Shown here: positions 49,813-59,600 of the stretch, piece after piece | How the letters are laid out: each line of letters begins with the position of its first letter | Position numbering within the stretch: position 1 is the stretch's first letter | NCBI GenBank assembly: GCA_014138725.1 | Contig: JACJID010000009.1 | Coordinates: forward strand, 372,001 to 436,000 | Direction: 5' to 3' | DNA: 64,000 nt | From: Kutzneria viridogrisea | GTDB lineage: Bacteria; Actinomycetota; Actinomycetes; Mycobacteriales; Pseudonocardiaceae | The notes under the pieces: generated by a model | What the model was told of the DNA's origin: nothing | Databases searched by the model: none | What the model saw: the letters and a program-made list of their open reading frames with translations, nothing else | Made by a program: the position numbers and the translations under genes

Positions 49813-52800
49813 ATGGCTGCGCACACGGCCGAGCACGCGTTTGTCCAGAAGTTGGTGCTCGGCGTCAGCCCGTTCGACCTGCCCGACCCGCGACTGGTGT
49901 CCGCGGTCTGCCACGCCGGCGCGCTCGGCGTGCTGGACCTGGGCATCGGCGACCGCCGCAGCCGCGAGGCACTGGAGCTGCTCCAGAGCTGGGTCGGCGA
50001 GTTCGGCGTGCGCGTCACCGCTGGCTGCGCGCTGGCGCCACAGGACCTGCCCCGCGAGTCGGTCAGCACGGTCCTGCTCGGTCACGGTGCTCCCTGGTCG
50101 GTAGCCGACCTGGTTGAGCACCACCGAGTGCTGGTCGAGGTGACCTCGAAGGCCGAAGCACTGAAGGCCGCGGCCGACGGGGCGCACGGCCTGGTGGCTC
50201 GTGGCAGCGAGGCGGGCGGTCACGTCGGCGAACTCAGCTCCTTCGTGCTGTTGCAGCAGCTGGTGGACGCGGTCGACCTGCCCATCTGGGTGTGCGGCGG
50301 GATCGGCGTGCGCACGGCGGCGGCCGCGGTGGCCGGTGGCGCCACCGGTGTGGTGCTCGACACACAGCTCGCGCTGCTGCCGGAGTCCGACCTGGACGAG
50401 GAGATCGCCAGCGCGATCCGGCCGATGGACGGCTCGGAGACGACGGTGGTCGACGGCCGCCGCGTGTTGACGCGCCGCGGTGCGGAGCAGACCCGGATCC
50501 CGGTCGGGCAGGACGGCTTCCTCGCGGCCCGCTTCGCCGAGCGCTACGGGAGCGTGGACCGCGCGGTGCGCGCCATCAAGGACGGCGTCGTCACTGCTCT
50601 TGTGGGTCAGCCGAGCGCGCCCGCACTGGTGGCGCAGGGCCCGATGACCAGGGTCAGTGACCAGGCCGCGTTCGCCGCCTCGGTGGCGGAGCACGGCGGG
50701 CTGCCGTTCATCGCGCTCGCCCTGGCGACCAAGGACCAGACCCGGCGCATGTTGGAGGAGACTCGCACGGCGCTGGGCGACCGCCCGTGGGGCGCGGGCA
50801 TCCTGGGCTTCGCGGCGGAGGACGTGCGCACCGCACAGCTCGAGGTCATCCACGAGCTGCGCCCCGACTACGTGATCATCGCGGGCGGTCGGCCGAGTCA
50901 GGCGCAGGCGCTGGAGCAGGTCGGCATCCGCACGTTCCTGCACGTGCCCTCCCCCGGTCTGCTCCGGCAGTTCCTGGAAGCGGGGGCAAGGCGGTTCATC
51001 TTCGAGGGCGCGGAGTGCGGCGGGCACGTCGGCCCGCGGGCGAGCTTCCCGCTCTGGGAGGCACAGCTCTCGGTGCTGCTCGACCACCTCGACGCGCACG
51101 GCCCCACCGACATGGAGGTGCTGTTCGCGGGTGGGGTGCACGACGAGCGCTCGGCGGCGATGGTCTCGGCGATGGCGACGCCACTGCACGAACGTTCGGT
51201 CACCGTCGGCGTGCTGATGGGCACGGCCTACCTGTTCACCGAGGAGGCGGTCCGGCACGGCGCGGTGCAGCCGACCTTCCAGCGCCAGGTGATCGCCGCC
51301 GAGCGGACCGCGCTGTTGGAGACGGCACCCGGCCACGCCACGAGGTGCGTGACCAGCCCGTTCTCGGACAGCTTCCTGAGCATCCGGGACGAGCTGCGCG
51401 CGCAGGGCCTGGCGGACCGCGAGATCTGGGAACGCCTGGAGCAGCTCAACGTCGGCCGGCTGCGCATCGCCAGCAAGGGCATCCAGCGCGAGGGCGCCGA
51501 ACTGCTCGCCGTGGACGAGGCCCGCCAGCTGGACGAGGGCATGTTCATGGCCGGTCAGGTGGCGGTGCTGCGCTCGGCGGTGACGACGGTCGCCGCGCTG
51601 CACGAGTCGGTGACCAGCGGTGCGGTCGAGTACCTGCACGAACGTTCGCACAGTTTGGGTCTGAGCGCCGCGGTCGAGCAGCCTCAGGTCGAACCGCTGG
51701 ACGTGGCGGTCATCGGTATGTCCTGCATGTTCCCGCAGGCCCCGGACCTGCCGAGCTTTTGGGCGAACGTGCTCGGTGGCGTGGACTCGGTGACCGAGGT
51801 GTCGCCGGAGCGCTGGGACCCCGAGGTCTACTACTCCCCGGAAGGCGGCACGGACCGCACGCCCTCCAAGTGGGGCGGCTTCCTGCCGGAGATCCCGTTC
51901 GACCCGCTGCGCTACGGCATCCCGCCCGCCTCGCTGGCGAGCATCGAACCGGTCCAGCTGCTCGCGCTGGAGGCGGCACAGCGCGCGCTGGTGCACGCCG
52001 GGTACGGTGCACGACCGTTCGATCGGTCGAAGACCAGCGTGGTGTTCGGCGCGGAGTCTGGCAGCGACCTGTCCAACGCCACCGTGCTGCGCACCGTGCT
52101 GCCCTCCTACCTCGGCACGATCCCGGCGGAGCTGGAGCAGCAGCTGCCGACGCTGACCGAGGACTCGTTCCCGGGCGTGCTGGCCAACGTCATCGCGGGC
52201 CGGGTCGCCAACCGGCTGGACCTGGGCGGCACCAACTACACGGTGGACGCGGCGTGCGCCTCCTCGCTGGCGGCGGTGGACGTGGCCTGCAAGGAACTGG
52301 TCGCGGGCACCAGCGACCTGGTGCTGTGCGGTGCGGCCGACCTGCACAACGGGGTCAACGACTACCTGATGTTCGCCTCGGTGGGCGCGCTGTCGGCCAC
52401 CGGCCGGTGCCGCACCTTCGACAGCTCCGCGGACGGCATCGCGCTCGGCGAGGGCGTGGCCTGCGTGGTGCTCAAGCGGCTGGCGGACGCCGAGCGCGAC
52501 GGGGACCAGGTCTACGCGGTGATCAAGGGCGTGGGCAGCGCGAGCGACGGCAAGTCGCTGGGGCTGACGGCGCCCAGGCCGGAGGGGCAGCGCAGCGCGC
52601 TGGAAAGGGCCTACCGCAACGCGGGCATCTCCCCGGCCAGCGTCGGACTGGTCGAGGCGCACGGCACGGGCACCGTGGTCGGCGACCGCACGGAGCTGGG
52701 CACGCTGAGCAAGGTCTTCCAGGAGCATGGCGCCACCCCGGGCAGCTGCGCGGTGGGCTCGGTGAAGTCCCAGATCGGGCACACCAAGTGCGCGGCGGGC

Positions 52801-55800
52801 CTGGCCGGGCTGATCAAGACTTCGCTGGCCCTGCACAACGGGGTGAAGCCGCCGACGCTGCACGTGTCGCAGCCGAACCCGGCCTGGAACGCCGAGGAGA
52901 GCCCGTTCGCGATCAACGCCGAGGCGCGGCCCTGGTCGGCACCCGCGTCCGAGCGGGTGGCCGGGGTCAGCGCCTTCGGCTTCGGCGGTACGAACTTCCA
53001 CGTGGTGCTTTCGGCGCACGACCGCTCTCCGGTTCCCCGGCACAGCGCGGACCAGTGGCCGGCCGAGCTGTTCATCTTCCGCGGGGCCGACCACCAGTCC
53101 GCGTGCCGGTCCATCGAGCAGCTGCTTGACCTGGTCGCCACCAACGAGTCGGCGGGCCGCCCGTGGCAGCTGAGGGACCTGGCGAAGACCACCTCGCGGC
53201 GCACTGAGCAGCGCGCTGACCCGGTGCGCATCGCGGTCGTGGCGGAGTCGATCGACGACCTGGTCGACCTGCTGCGCCGCGCGGTCGCCGGTGAGCACGA
53301 CCCGAAAGCGGGCCTGTTCACTCAGGCACCGGCCTCGGGCCAGGTGGCGTTCCTGTTCCCCGGCCAGGGCAGTCAGCGCACCGGCATGTTGGCCGAACTG
53401 TTCGTGGCCTTCCCGGAATTGCAGCACCTGTTGCAGCTGGGCGCCGAGTGGGCCGACCTGATCTACCCGCCCACCGCGTACGACCAGAAGACCCAACAGG
53501 ACAACGACTCCCAGCTACGCGACACGCGTGCGGCACAGCCCGCGCTGGGTGTCGCCGGGCTGGCGGTCAACCAGCTGCTGGGCAGGCTGGGCGTGCGACC
53601 GGACATGCTGGCGGGCCACAGCTACGGCGAGCTGGTCGCACTGAGCGCGGCGGGTTCGTTCGGGCCCGCGACCCTGCTGGAGCTGAGCAGGGCGCGCGCG
53701 GCGAGCATCCTCGGCGCGGCGGGTGAGGATCCCGGCGCGATGGCCGCGGTGTCGGCACAGGCAGCGGAGATCGCACCACTGCTGACCGGCAAGGTGGTGG
53801 TGGCCAACCACAACGCGCCGCAGCAGGCGGTGATCTCCGGGCCCACCGCCGAGGTGGAGCAGGCGATCGCGGCGCTGCGAGAGGCTGGCCACGGGGCGAA
53901 GCGCATTCCGGTGGCCTGCGCGTTCCACAGTGAGCTGGTGGCTGGGGCTGGCGAGGAGTTCGGCCGCTTCCTGTCCACTCAGGACGTCCGTGAGCCGGAG
54001 CTGCCGGTGTGGTCGAACCGGCTCGCCGGGCCCTACCCGGGCGACGTGCGGGGCGAGCTGGCCGCGCAGATCGGCGCACCGGTGCGCTTCGTCGAGCAGG
54101 TCGAGGCGATGTACGAGGCGGGCGCCCGGGTGTTCGTGGAGGTCGGCCCCGGCAGGGTGCTGACCAAGCTGGTCGGCGCGATCCTGGGCGACCGGCCGCA
54201 CTCGGTGGTCACCACCGACGGCGGGCTGCGCGGGCTGCTGGGCGCGGTCGCGCAGCTGGCGGTCTGCGAGGTGCCGCTGCGCACGGGCTGGCTGTTCCAC
54301 GGCCGCGACGCCAAGGACCTGAGCACCGCGAGCGCACCCAAGCGTGCGGGCTGGACGATCGACGGCCAGACGGTGCGCACTGTTGACGGGGGCTACCTGC
54401 CCGGCGGTCTCGCGCCGGCACGACGCGTGGAGTTGTTGCGCATGAGCACGAACCCGGCCGACGCGGGCATGTCCGGCCAGGACGCACTGATCAGCGAGTA
54501 CCTGCGCACCAGCCGCGAGATGATCGCAGCGCAGCGGGACGTGCTGCTCAGCTACTTCGGCGCGGCAGGCACCCCGGCGCCGGTCCGGGTGGTGCAGGCG
54601 ATGCAGGCGGCACAGCCCGCGCAGATCGCGGCCCCGGCCCCGCAACCCGTTGCGCCGCAGCCTGTTGCCCCGCAACCAGTGGCGGCGGCAGTCCCCACCG
54701 CGGACACGTTGACCACCGTGCTGGACGTGATCAGCAAGCAGACCGGCTACCCGGTCGACATGATCGACCCCACCCTCGACCTGGAAGCCGACCTCTCGAT
54801 CGACTCCATCAAGCGCACCGAAATCGCGGGCACACTGGTCAGCCAACTCGGCACCACCACCGACATCGAAGAACTCACCAAGGCCCGCACCGCACAGGCC
54901 CTGGCCGACCTCTTCGGCAGCACCGGAACGGCTACGCAAGCGGCACCGGCCGCAGCCCAGTCCACCGTGGACGTACTGTCCACAGTGGTCGGTGTGATCA
55001 GCAAGCAGACCGGCTACCCGGTCGACATGATCGACCCCACCCTCGACCTGGAAGCCGACCTCTCGATCGACTCCATCAAGCGCACCGAAATCGCGGGCAC
55101 ACTGGTCAGCCAACTCGGCACCACCACCGACATCGAGGAGCTGACCAAGGCGCGGACCGCGCAGGCGCTGGCCGACCTCTTCGGCACCGGCAGCGCGGCA
55201 ACGCCGGAGCAGCACACCCCGGTCGCCGTGCCCGCGGGGCGCCCGCCCAAGCGGTTCGAGATGCTCCGCACGAAGGTGGCCACCACCGAACTGGTCGACG
55301 CGAGCGCCCTCAAGGGGCAGTCGTTCGTGATCGTCGGCGGCGAAACGGAGTCCTACGGAACGGTTGCGGCGGCGCTGATCCAGCACGGGGCCACGGTCAC
55401 CGACTCCTCGGACATCGGGGTTACCGGGCTGATCTACCTGGACTCGCTGGCCGAGGGCGACGAGCCGGTGCTGCCCAACGCCTTCCCCGCGTTCAAGGCC
55501 ACGCTGGCGCACGGCCCGCGCTGGGTGATCGCCGCGTCGCCGATCGCGGAGCACGGCGGCGAGCGGGTGGTGGGGCTGCGCGGGTTCTTCCGCACCCTGT
55601 CCCGTGAGTACCCGGACACGACCGCCAAGCTGGTGGAGATCGAGCACGCGCACACGCCGGAGGCCGTGGCCGTCAGCGTGGTGGGCGAACTGCTCGCCGC
55701 GGACCGGCATCCGGTGGTTCAGCACGTGGGCGACACGCGGCACTCGATCGAGATGACGCCGACCGAGTTGGCGTTGGGCAGCACCGGCGCGGGCCCTGCG

Positions 55801-56682
55801 GGTGACGGTGCCGCCGAGGCGCAGGCCATCGGCCTGGACCGCGAGTCGGTGGTGCTACTGGTCGGCGGGGCGCGCGGCATCACCGCGCAGTTCGCGGCCA
55901 AGCTGGCGATGACCAGCGGCTGCCGGATCGAACTCGTTGGCAGGACGCCACTTCCGGCCGAGCCGGAGGACCCGGCCACGGCCTCGGCTCCGGACAAGGC
56001 CGCGCTGCGGGCGGCGCTGATCGGCCTGGGTCACCGTTCACCGGCCGAGGTGGAGCGCCTGGCCAACGGCATCCTGGCGGTGCGCGAGGTGCGGGCCACG
56101 ATCGAGGAGCTGCGCGCGCTGGGCGGCATGGTCGGCTACCACTCGGTGGACGTGCGCGACAGCGACGCGGTGCACCGGGTGGTCAAGGAGATCCACACCG
56201 ACCACGGCCGCATCGACGGTGTCGTCTACGCCGCAGGGGTGATCGAGGACAAGCTGGTCGCGGACAAGACCCCCGAGTCGTTCAGCCGGGTCTTCGACAC
56301 CAAGGTCAGCGGCGCGCTCGCGCTGCTGGCGGCGGTCGGCGAACTGCCGGTGGCGCCCAAGTTCGTGACGCTGTTCGGCAGCATCGCGGCGACCCTGGGC
56401 AACCGGGGACAGATCGACTACTCCGCGGCCAACGACGCGTTGCAGACGATCGGGGCCACGTGGTCGGCCCGCACCGGCAACCGCGCGCTGACCGTCCACT
56501 GGGGACCGTGGGCGCCCGCGGGGCGGCACGGTGGCATGGTGACTGTGGAGCTCCAGCAGGAGTACGCGCGCCGGGGGATCGAGCTGATCGACCCGGAGGA
56601 GGGCACGATGGCCCTGCTGCGGGAGCTGGCGTTCGGCGACCAGGACACCCACGCCGTGGTGTACACGGCCTCGGGTTGGTGA
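49813..56682 (+). CDS. PUFA/secondary-lipid-synthase-like type I PKS: NMO-NMO-KS-AT-ACP-ACP-KR
   Basis: 2289 residues. Residues 1-250 and 265-540 are two nitronate-monooxygenase/PfaD-like barrels with flavin-site motifs GSEAGGHVGELSSF and GAECGGHVGPRASF; PfaD barrels serve as enoyl reductases. KS (about 635-1075) keeps Cys815, His950 and His990. AT (about 1175-1480) has Ser1270 in AGHSYGELVAL. Two ACPs carry DSIK serines at 1665 and 1754. KR (about 2000-2289) has GGARGITAQFAAKLA and GQIDYSAANDALQ. ATG at 49813 has GGAGG 7 nt upstream. It is probably iterative, since only one extension unit is present. The closest known types are PfaA/PfaD of PUFA synthases and a cryptic streptomycete cluster annotated as EPA-synthase-like. 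Confidence 0.9.
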   Translation: MAAHTAEHAFVQKLVLGVSPFDLPDPRLVSAVCHAGALGVLDLGIGDRRSREALELLQSWVGEFGVRVTAGCALAPQDLPRESVSTVLLGHGAPWSVADLVEHHRVLVEVTSKAEALKAAADGAHGLVARGSEAGGHVGELSSFVLLQQLVDAVDLPIWVCGGIGVRTAAAAVAGGATGVVLDTQLALLPESDLDEEIASAIRPMDGSETTVVDGRRVLTRRGAEQTRIPVGQDGFLAARFAERYGSVDRAVRAIKDGVVTALVGQPSAPALVAQGPMTRVSDQAAFAASVAEHGGLPFIALALATKDQTRRMLEETRTALGDRPWGAGILGFAAEDVRTAQLEVIHELRPDYVIIAGGRPSQAQALEQVGIRTFLHVPSPGLLRQFLEAGARRFIFEGAECGGHVGPRASFPLWEAQLSVLLDHLDAHGPTDMEVLFAGGVHDERSAAMVSAMATPLHERSVTVGVLMGTAYLFTEEAVRHGAVQPTFQRQVIAAERTALLETAPGHATRCVTSPFSDSFLSIRDELRAQGLADREIWERLEQLNVGRLRIASKGIQREGAELLAVDEARQLDEGMFMAGQVAVLRSAVTTVAALHESVTSGAVEYLHERSHSLGLSAAVEQPQVEPLDVAVIGMSCMFPQAPDLPSFWANVLGGVDSVTEVSPERWDPEVYYSPEGGTDRTPSKWGGFLPEIPFDPLRYGIPPASLASIEPVQLLALEAAQRALVHAGYGARPFDRSKTSVVFGAESGSDLSNATVLRTVLPSYLGTIPAELEQQLPTLTEDSFPGVLANVIAGRVANRLDLGGTNYTVDAACASSLAAVDVACKELVAGTSDLVLCGAADLHNGVNDYLMFASVGALSATGRCRTFDSSADGIALGEGVACVVLKRLADAERDGDQVYAVIKGVGSASDGKSLGLTAPRPEGQRSALERAYRNAGISPASVGLVEAHGTGTVVGDRTELGTLSKVFQEHGATPGSCAVGSVKSQIGHTKCAAGLAGLIKTSLALHNGVKPPTLHVSQPNPAWNAEESPFAINAEARPWSAPASERVAGVSAFGFGGTNFHVVLSAHDRSPVPRHSADQWPAELFIFRGADHQSACRSIEQLLDLVATNESAGRPWQLRDLAKTTSRRTEQRADPVRIAVVAESIDDLVDLLRRAVAGEHDPKAGLFTQAPASGQVAFLFPGQGSQRTGMLAELFVAFPELQHLLQLGAEWADLIYPPTAYDQKTQQDNDSQLRDTRAAQPALGVAGLAVNQLLGRLGVRPDMLAGHSYGELVALSAAGSFGPATLLELSRARAASILGAAGEDPGAMAAVSAQAAEIAPLLTGKVVVANHNAPQQAVISGPTAEVEQAIAALREAGHGAKRIPVACAFHSELVAGAGEEFGRFLSTQDVREPELPVWSNRLAGPYPGDVRGELAAQIGAPVRFVEQVEAMYEAGARVFVEVGPGRVLTKLVGAILGDRPHSVVTTDGGLRGLLGAVAQLAVCEVPLRTGWLFHGRDAKDLSTASAPKRAGWTIDGQTVRTVDGGYLPGGLAPARRVELLRMSTNPADAGMSGQDALISEYLRTSREMIAAQRDVLLSYFGAAGTPAPVRVVQAMQAAQPAQIAAPAPQPVAPQPVAPQPVAAAVPTADTLTTVLDVISKQTGYPVDMIDPTLDLEADLSIDSIKRTEIAGTLVSQLGTTTDIEELTKARTAQALADLFGSTGTATQAAPAAAQSTVDVLSTVVGVISKQTGYPVDMIDPTLDLEADLSIDSIKRTEIAGTLVSQLGTTTDIEELTKARTAQALADLFGTGSAATPEQHTPVAVPAGRPPKRFEMLRTKVATTELVDASALKGQSFVIVGGETESYGTVAAALIQHGATVTDSSDIGVTGLIYLDSLAEGDEPVLPNAFPAFKATLAHGPRWVIAASPIAEHGGERVVGLRGFFRTLSREYPDTTAKLVEIEHAHTPEAVAVSVVGELLAADRHPVVQHVGDTRHSIEMTPTELALGSTGAGPAGDGAAEAQAIGLDRESVVLLVGGARGITAQFAAKLAMTSGCRIELVGRTPLPAEPEDPATASAPDKAALRAALIGLGHRSPAEVERLANGILAVREVRATIEELRALGGMVGYHSVDVRDSDAVHRVVKEIHTDHGRIDGVVYAAGVIEDKLVADKTPESFSRVFDTKVSGALALLAAVGELPVAPKFVTLFGSIAATLGNRGQIDYSAANDALQTIGATWSARTGNRALTVHWGPWAPAGRHGGMVTVELQQEYARRGIELIDPEEGTMALLRELAFGDQDTHAVVYTASGW
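54727..54869 (+). repeat. 143-bp exact repeat, copy 1 (first ACP domain)
   Basis: Identical base for base to 54994-55136, 267 bp downstream, inside the two ACP domains of the megasynthase. Outside it the ACP copies differ, mainly at synonymous sites. Confidence 0.9.
54994..55136 (+). repeat. 143-bp exact repeat, copy 2 (second ACP domain)
   Basis: Second copy of the repeat at 54727-54869. It spans the phosphopantetheine serine codon (55072). Confidence 0.9.
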
Positions 56683-56687
56683 GCCGC

Positions 56688-59600
56688 ATGGCCGACATCG
56701 CGATCGTCGGGATGTCGGTGCTGCTGCCGGGGGCGCCGGACCTCCAGTCGTACTGGCGCAACCTGGTCAACGGCACCGACTCGATCACCGAGGTGCCCGC
56801 GAACCGTTGGGACGCGGGCTACTTCGAGCAGGGCGGGGCCAACCGGGCGGACCGGGTGTACTGCCGTCGTGGCGGATTTGTCGACGAGCACGCCAGCGTG
56901 GACCCGGCGCGGTTCGGCATCATGCCCAACTCGGTCGCGGGCGCCGAGCCGGACCAGCTGATCGCCATGCGGGTGGCCGCGGCGGCCATCGCCGACGCGG
57001 GCGGTGACCGGCGGTTGCCCGCACGCGACCGGGTCGGCGTGATCCTGGGTCGCGGCGGCTATCTCACGCCCGGACTCGTCCGGCTGGACCAGCGGGTGCG
57101 GACCGCCGAGCAGTTGGTGCGCACGCTGGGCGAGCTGGTTCCCGGTCTGGGCAACGGGGAACTGGACCGCGTGCGGGCCGCGTTCACCGAACAGCTCGGG
57201 CCGGAGCAGCCGGAGTCGGCGATCGGGCTGGTGCCCAACCTGGCCGCCTCGCGGGTGGCCAACCGGCTCGACCTGCGGGGTCCGGCGTACACAGTGGACG
57301 CCGCGTGCGCGTCCTCGCTGATCGCCGTGGACCACGCCGTCAACGAGCTGGCCAGCGGGCGCTGCGACACCGTGCTGGCCGGTGGGGTGCACCACTGCCA
57401 CGACATCACGTTCTGGAGCGTCTTCTCCCAGTTGCGGGCGCTGTCGGCGAGCCAGCAGATCAAGCCGTTCCACCGCGAGGCGGACGGCATCCTGATCGGT
57501 GAGGGCACCGGCGTGGTCGTGCTCAAGCGGCTGGTCGACGCGGAGCGGGACGGCGACCGGGTGTACGCGGTGATCCGCGGTACCGGCGTGGCCAGCGACG
57601 GCCGCAGCGCCAGCCTGTTCAACCCGGACCCGGGCGGTCAGGTCACGGCGGTGCGCAAGGCCTGGCAGGCAGCCGGGCTGGACCCCGCGGCCGAGGACTC
57701 GATCGGCCTGCTGGAGGCACACGGCACCGCGACCCCGGCCGGGGACCAGGCGGAGCTGAGCACGCTCGCCGAGGTGTTCGGCAGCGCGGGCTCAGCGGTG
57801 ATCGGCTCGGTCAAGTCCATGATCGGCCACACCATGCCCGCCGCGGGCATCGCCAGCCTCGTCAAGGCCGCGCTGGCCGTGTACCACGGGGTTCTGCTGC
57901 CGACCCTGCACTGCGAGGACCCGCACCCGGGGCTCGCGGCCACCCGGTTCCGGCCGATCGACCAGGCGCGGCCCTGGTCGGAACCCGTCCGGCGAGCCGG
58001 GGTGAACGCCTTCGGCTTCGGCGGCATCAACGCCCACGTGGTGCTGGAGCAGGCCCCGTCGGCGAAACCCGCGCCGCGGTCGATCACCGTGCGGGAGCCC
58101 AGCCGCGTGCTGCGGTTCGCCGCGGACACGCGCGAGGACCTGGCCCGCCTGCTGCAAGCCGACGACGCCCAGTTGACCGCCGCGGCGCCGGTCAGCTCCG
58201 GTGGCAGGTGGCGACTGGGCATTGTGGACCCTTCGCCCAAACGCCTTGCCATCGCACGCAAAGCGGTTGATCGCGGCGTGGCGTGGCGGGGTCGCAGCAA
58301 CGTGTGGTTCAGCCCGGACCCGTTGCTGGCACGGGGTGAGCTGGCGTTCGTCTTCCCCGGGTTGGAAGCCGAGTTCGACCCGCGCGTCGAGGACGTGGCC
58401 GAGCACTTCGGCCTGCCGCGCCCGCAGGTCGACGGGGCCGATCTCGGACGGCACGGTACCGCCGTGCTCGGCGTCTCCCGGCTGCTGGACCGCGCGCTGC
58501 GGGAGATCGGCCTGGCACCGAGTTCCGTTGCCGGGCACAGCATCGGCGAGTGGTCCGCGATGATCGCGAGCCGGATGTTCACCGGTGCGGCCATCGACCA
58601 GGAGCTCACCGCGTTCGACCCGAGCGCGCTGGAGGTCCCCGGCGTGGAGTTCGCCACGCTGGGCTGCGGGGTGGAGCGGGTCCGGGAGGCGATCGCGGAC
58701 CGCCCGGAGTTGTTGCTGTCCCACGACAACTCGCCGAACCAGACGATCGTCTGCGGCCCGTCGGCAGCCGTTGCCGAGCTGGTCGCCGAGTTCCGCAAGC
58801 GCGCGGTGATGAGCCAGGTGCTGCCGTTCCGCTCCGGCTTCCACACGCCAATGCTCAAGCCGTACCTGAAGCCGTTCCTGGACCTGGCCGACCGCCTGAC
58901 CCCCGACGCGCCCGAGGTCGCGGTGTGGTCGGCGACCACGGTGTCCCCGTACCCCGCCGACGCGCAGGGGATCCGCGAACTGTACGTGCGCCACCTGCTG
59001 GAGCCGGTGCGGTTCCGCGAGGTGGTCGAGTCGATGCACGCCGCCGGCACCAGGGTGTTCGTGCAGGTCGGCCCGGGGCAGCTCGGTTCGCTGATCGACG
59101 ACACCCTGCGCGAGCGGGATCACCTGACCGTGGCGGCGAACTCGGTGCACCGCAGCGGGATCGACCAGCTCCGGCTGGTGGCCACCGCCCTGTGGGTGGA
59201 GGGCGCCACGCCCGCATTCGACCGACTGGAGGCCGCGCGGCACCCGGTCAAGCTGGACCTGGGCTCCCCGCTGGTGTCCGTCGGGACCCGGGTGCAGGTG
59301 CCCAGCGGCGGACCGTCCTCTTTGGAGCCACTGACCGCGGACTTCCCGATCGCCGCGGAGTTGGAGGCGTTGCTGCGCGAGACGGCGGCCTCCGCGGCAG
59401 CGGTGATCGGCACGCGGCACCAGGTCCCGGCGCTGCGCAGGCTGCGCAAGTCGGTGCACGTGTCCACCGCGACCATGCCCTACCTGCTGGACCACTGCTT
59501 CGTGCCGCAGCGTGAGGGCTGGCCGGACGAGGCGGACCGCCGCCCGATCGTGCCGGCCACCACGTTGATCCGGATGATGGTGGACGCCGCCGAGGAGGCG

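Noticed and set aside
49558-53496. 1312-residue open frame antisense to the first megasynthase
   Set aside because: It is an artefact of high GC and codon-position bias: His/Arg/Gln/Val-rich, no domain motifs, no start signal, while the plus strand encodes complete catalytic motifs over the same bases.
53515-55743. 742-residue minus-strand frame over the AT-ACP region
   Set aside because: Shadow of the megasynthase reading frame; the protein is low complexity and shares no family feature.
56688-58080. Second KS as a chain-length factor
   Set aside because: The active-site Cys207 and both His residues are retained, so it is read as a catalytic KS.
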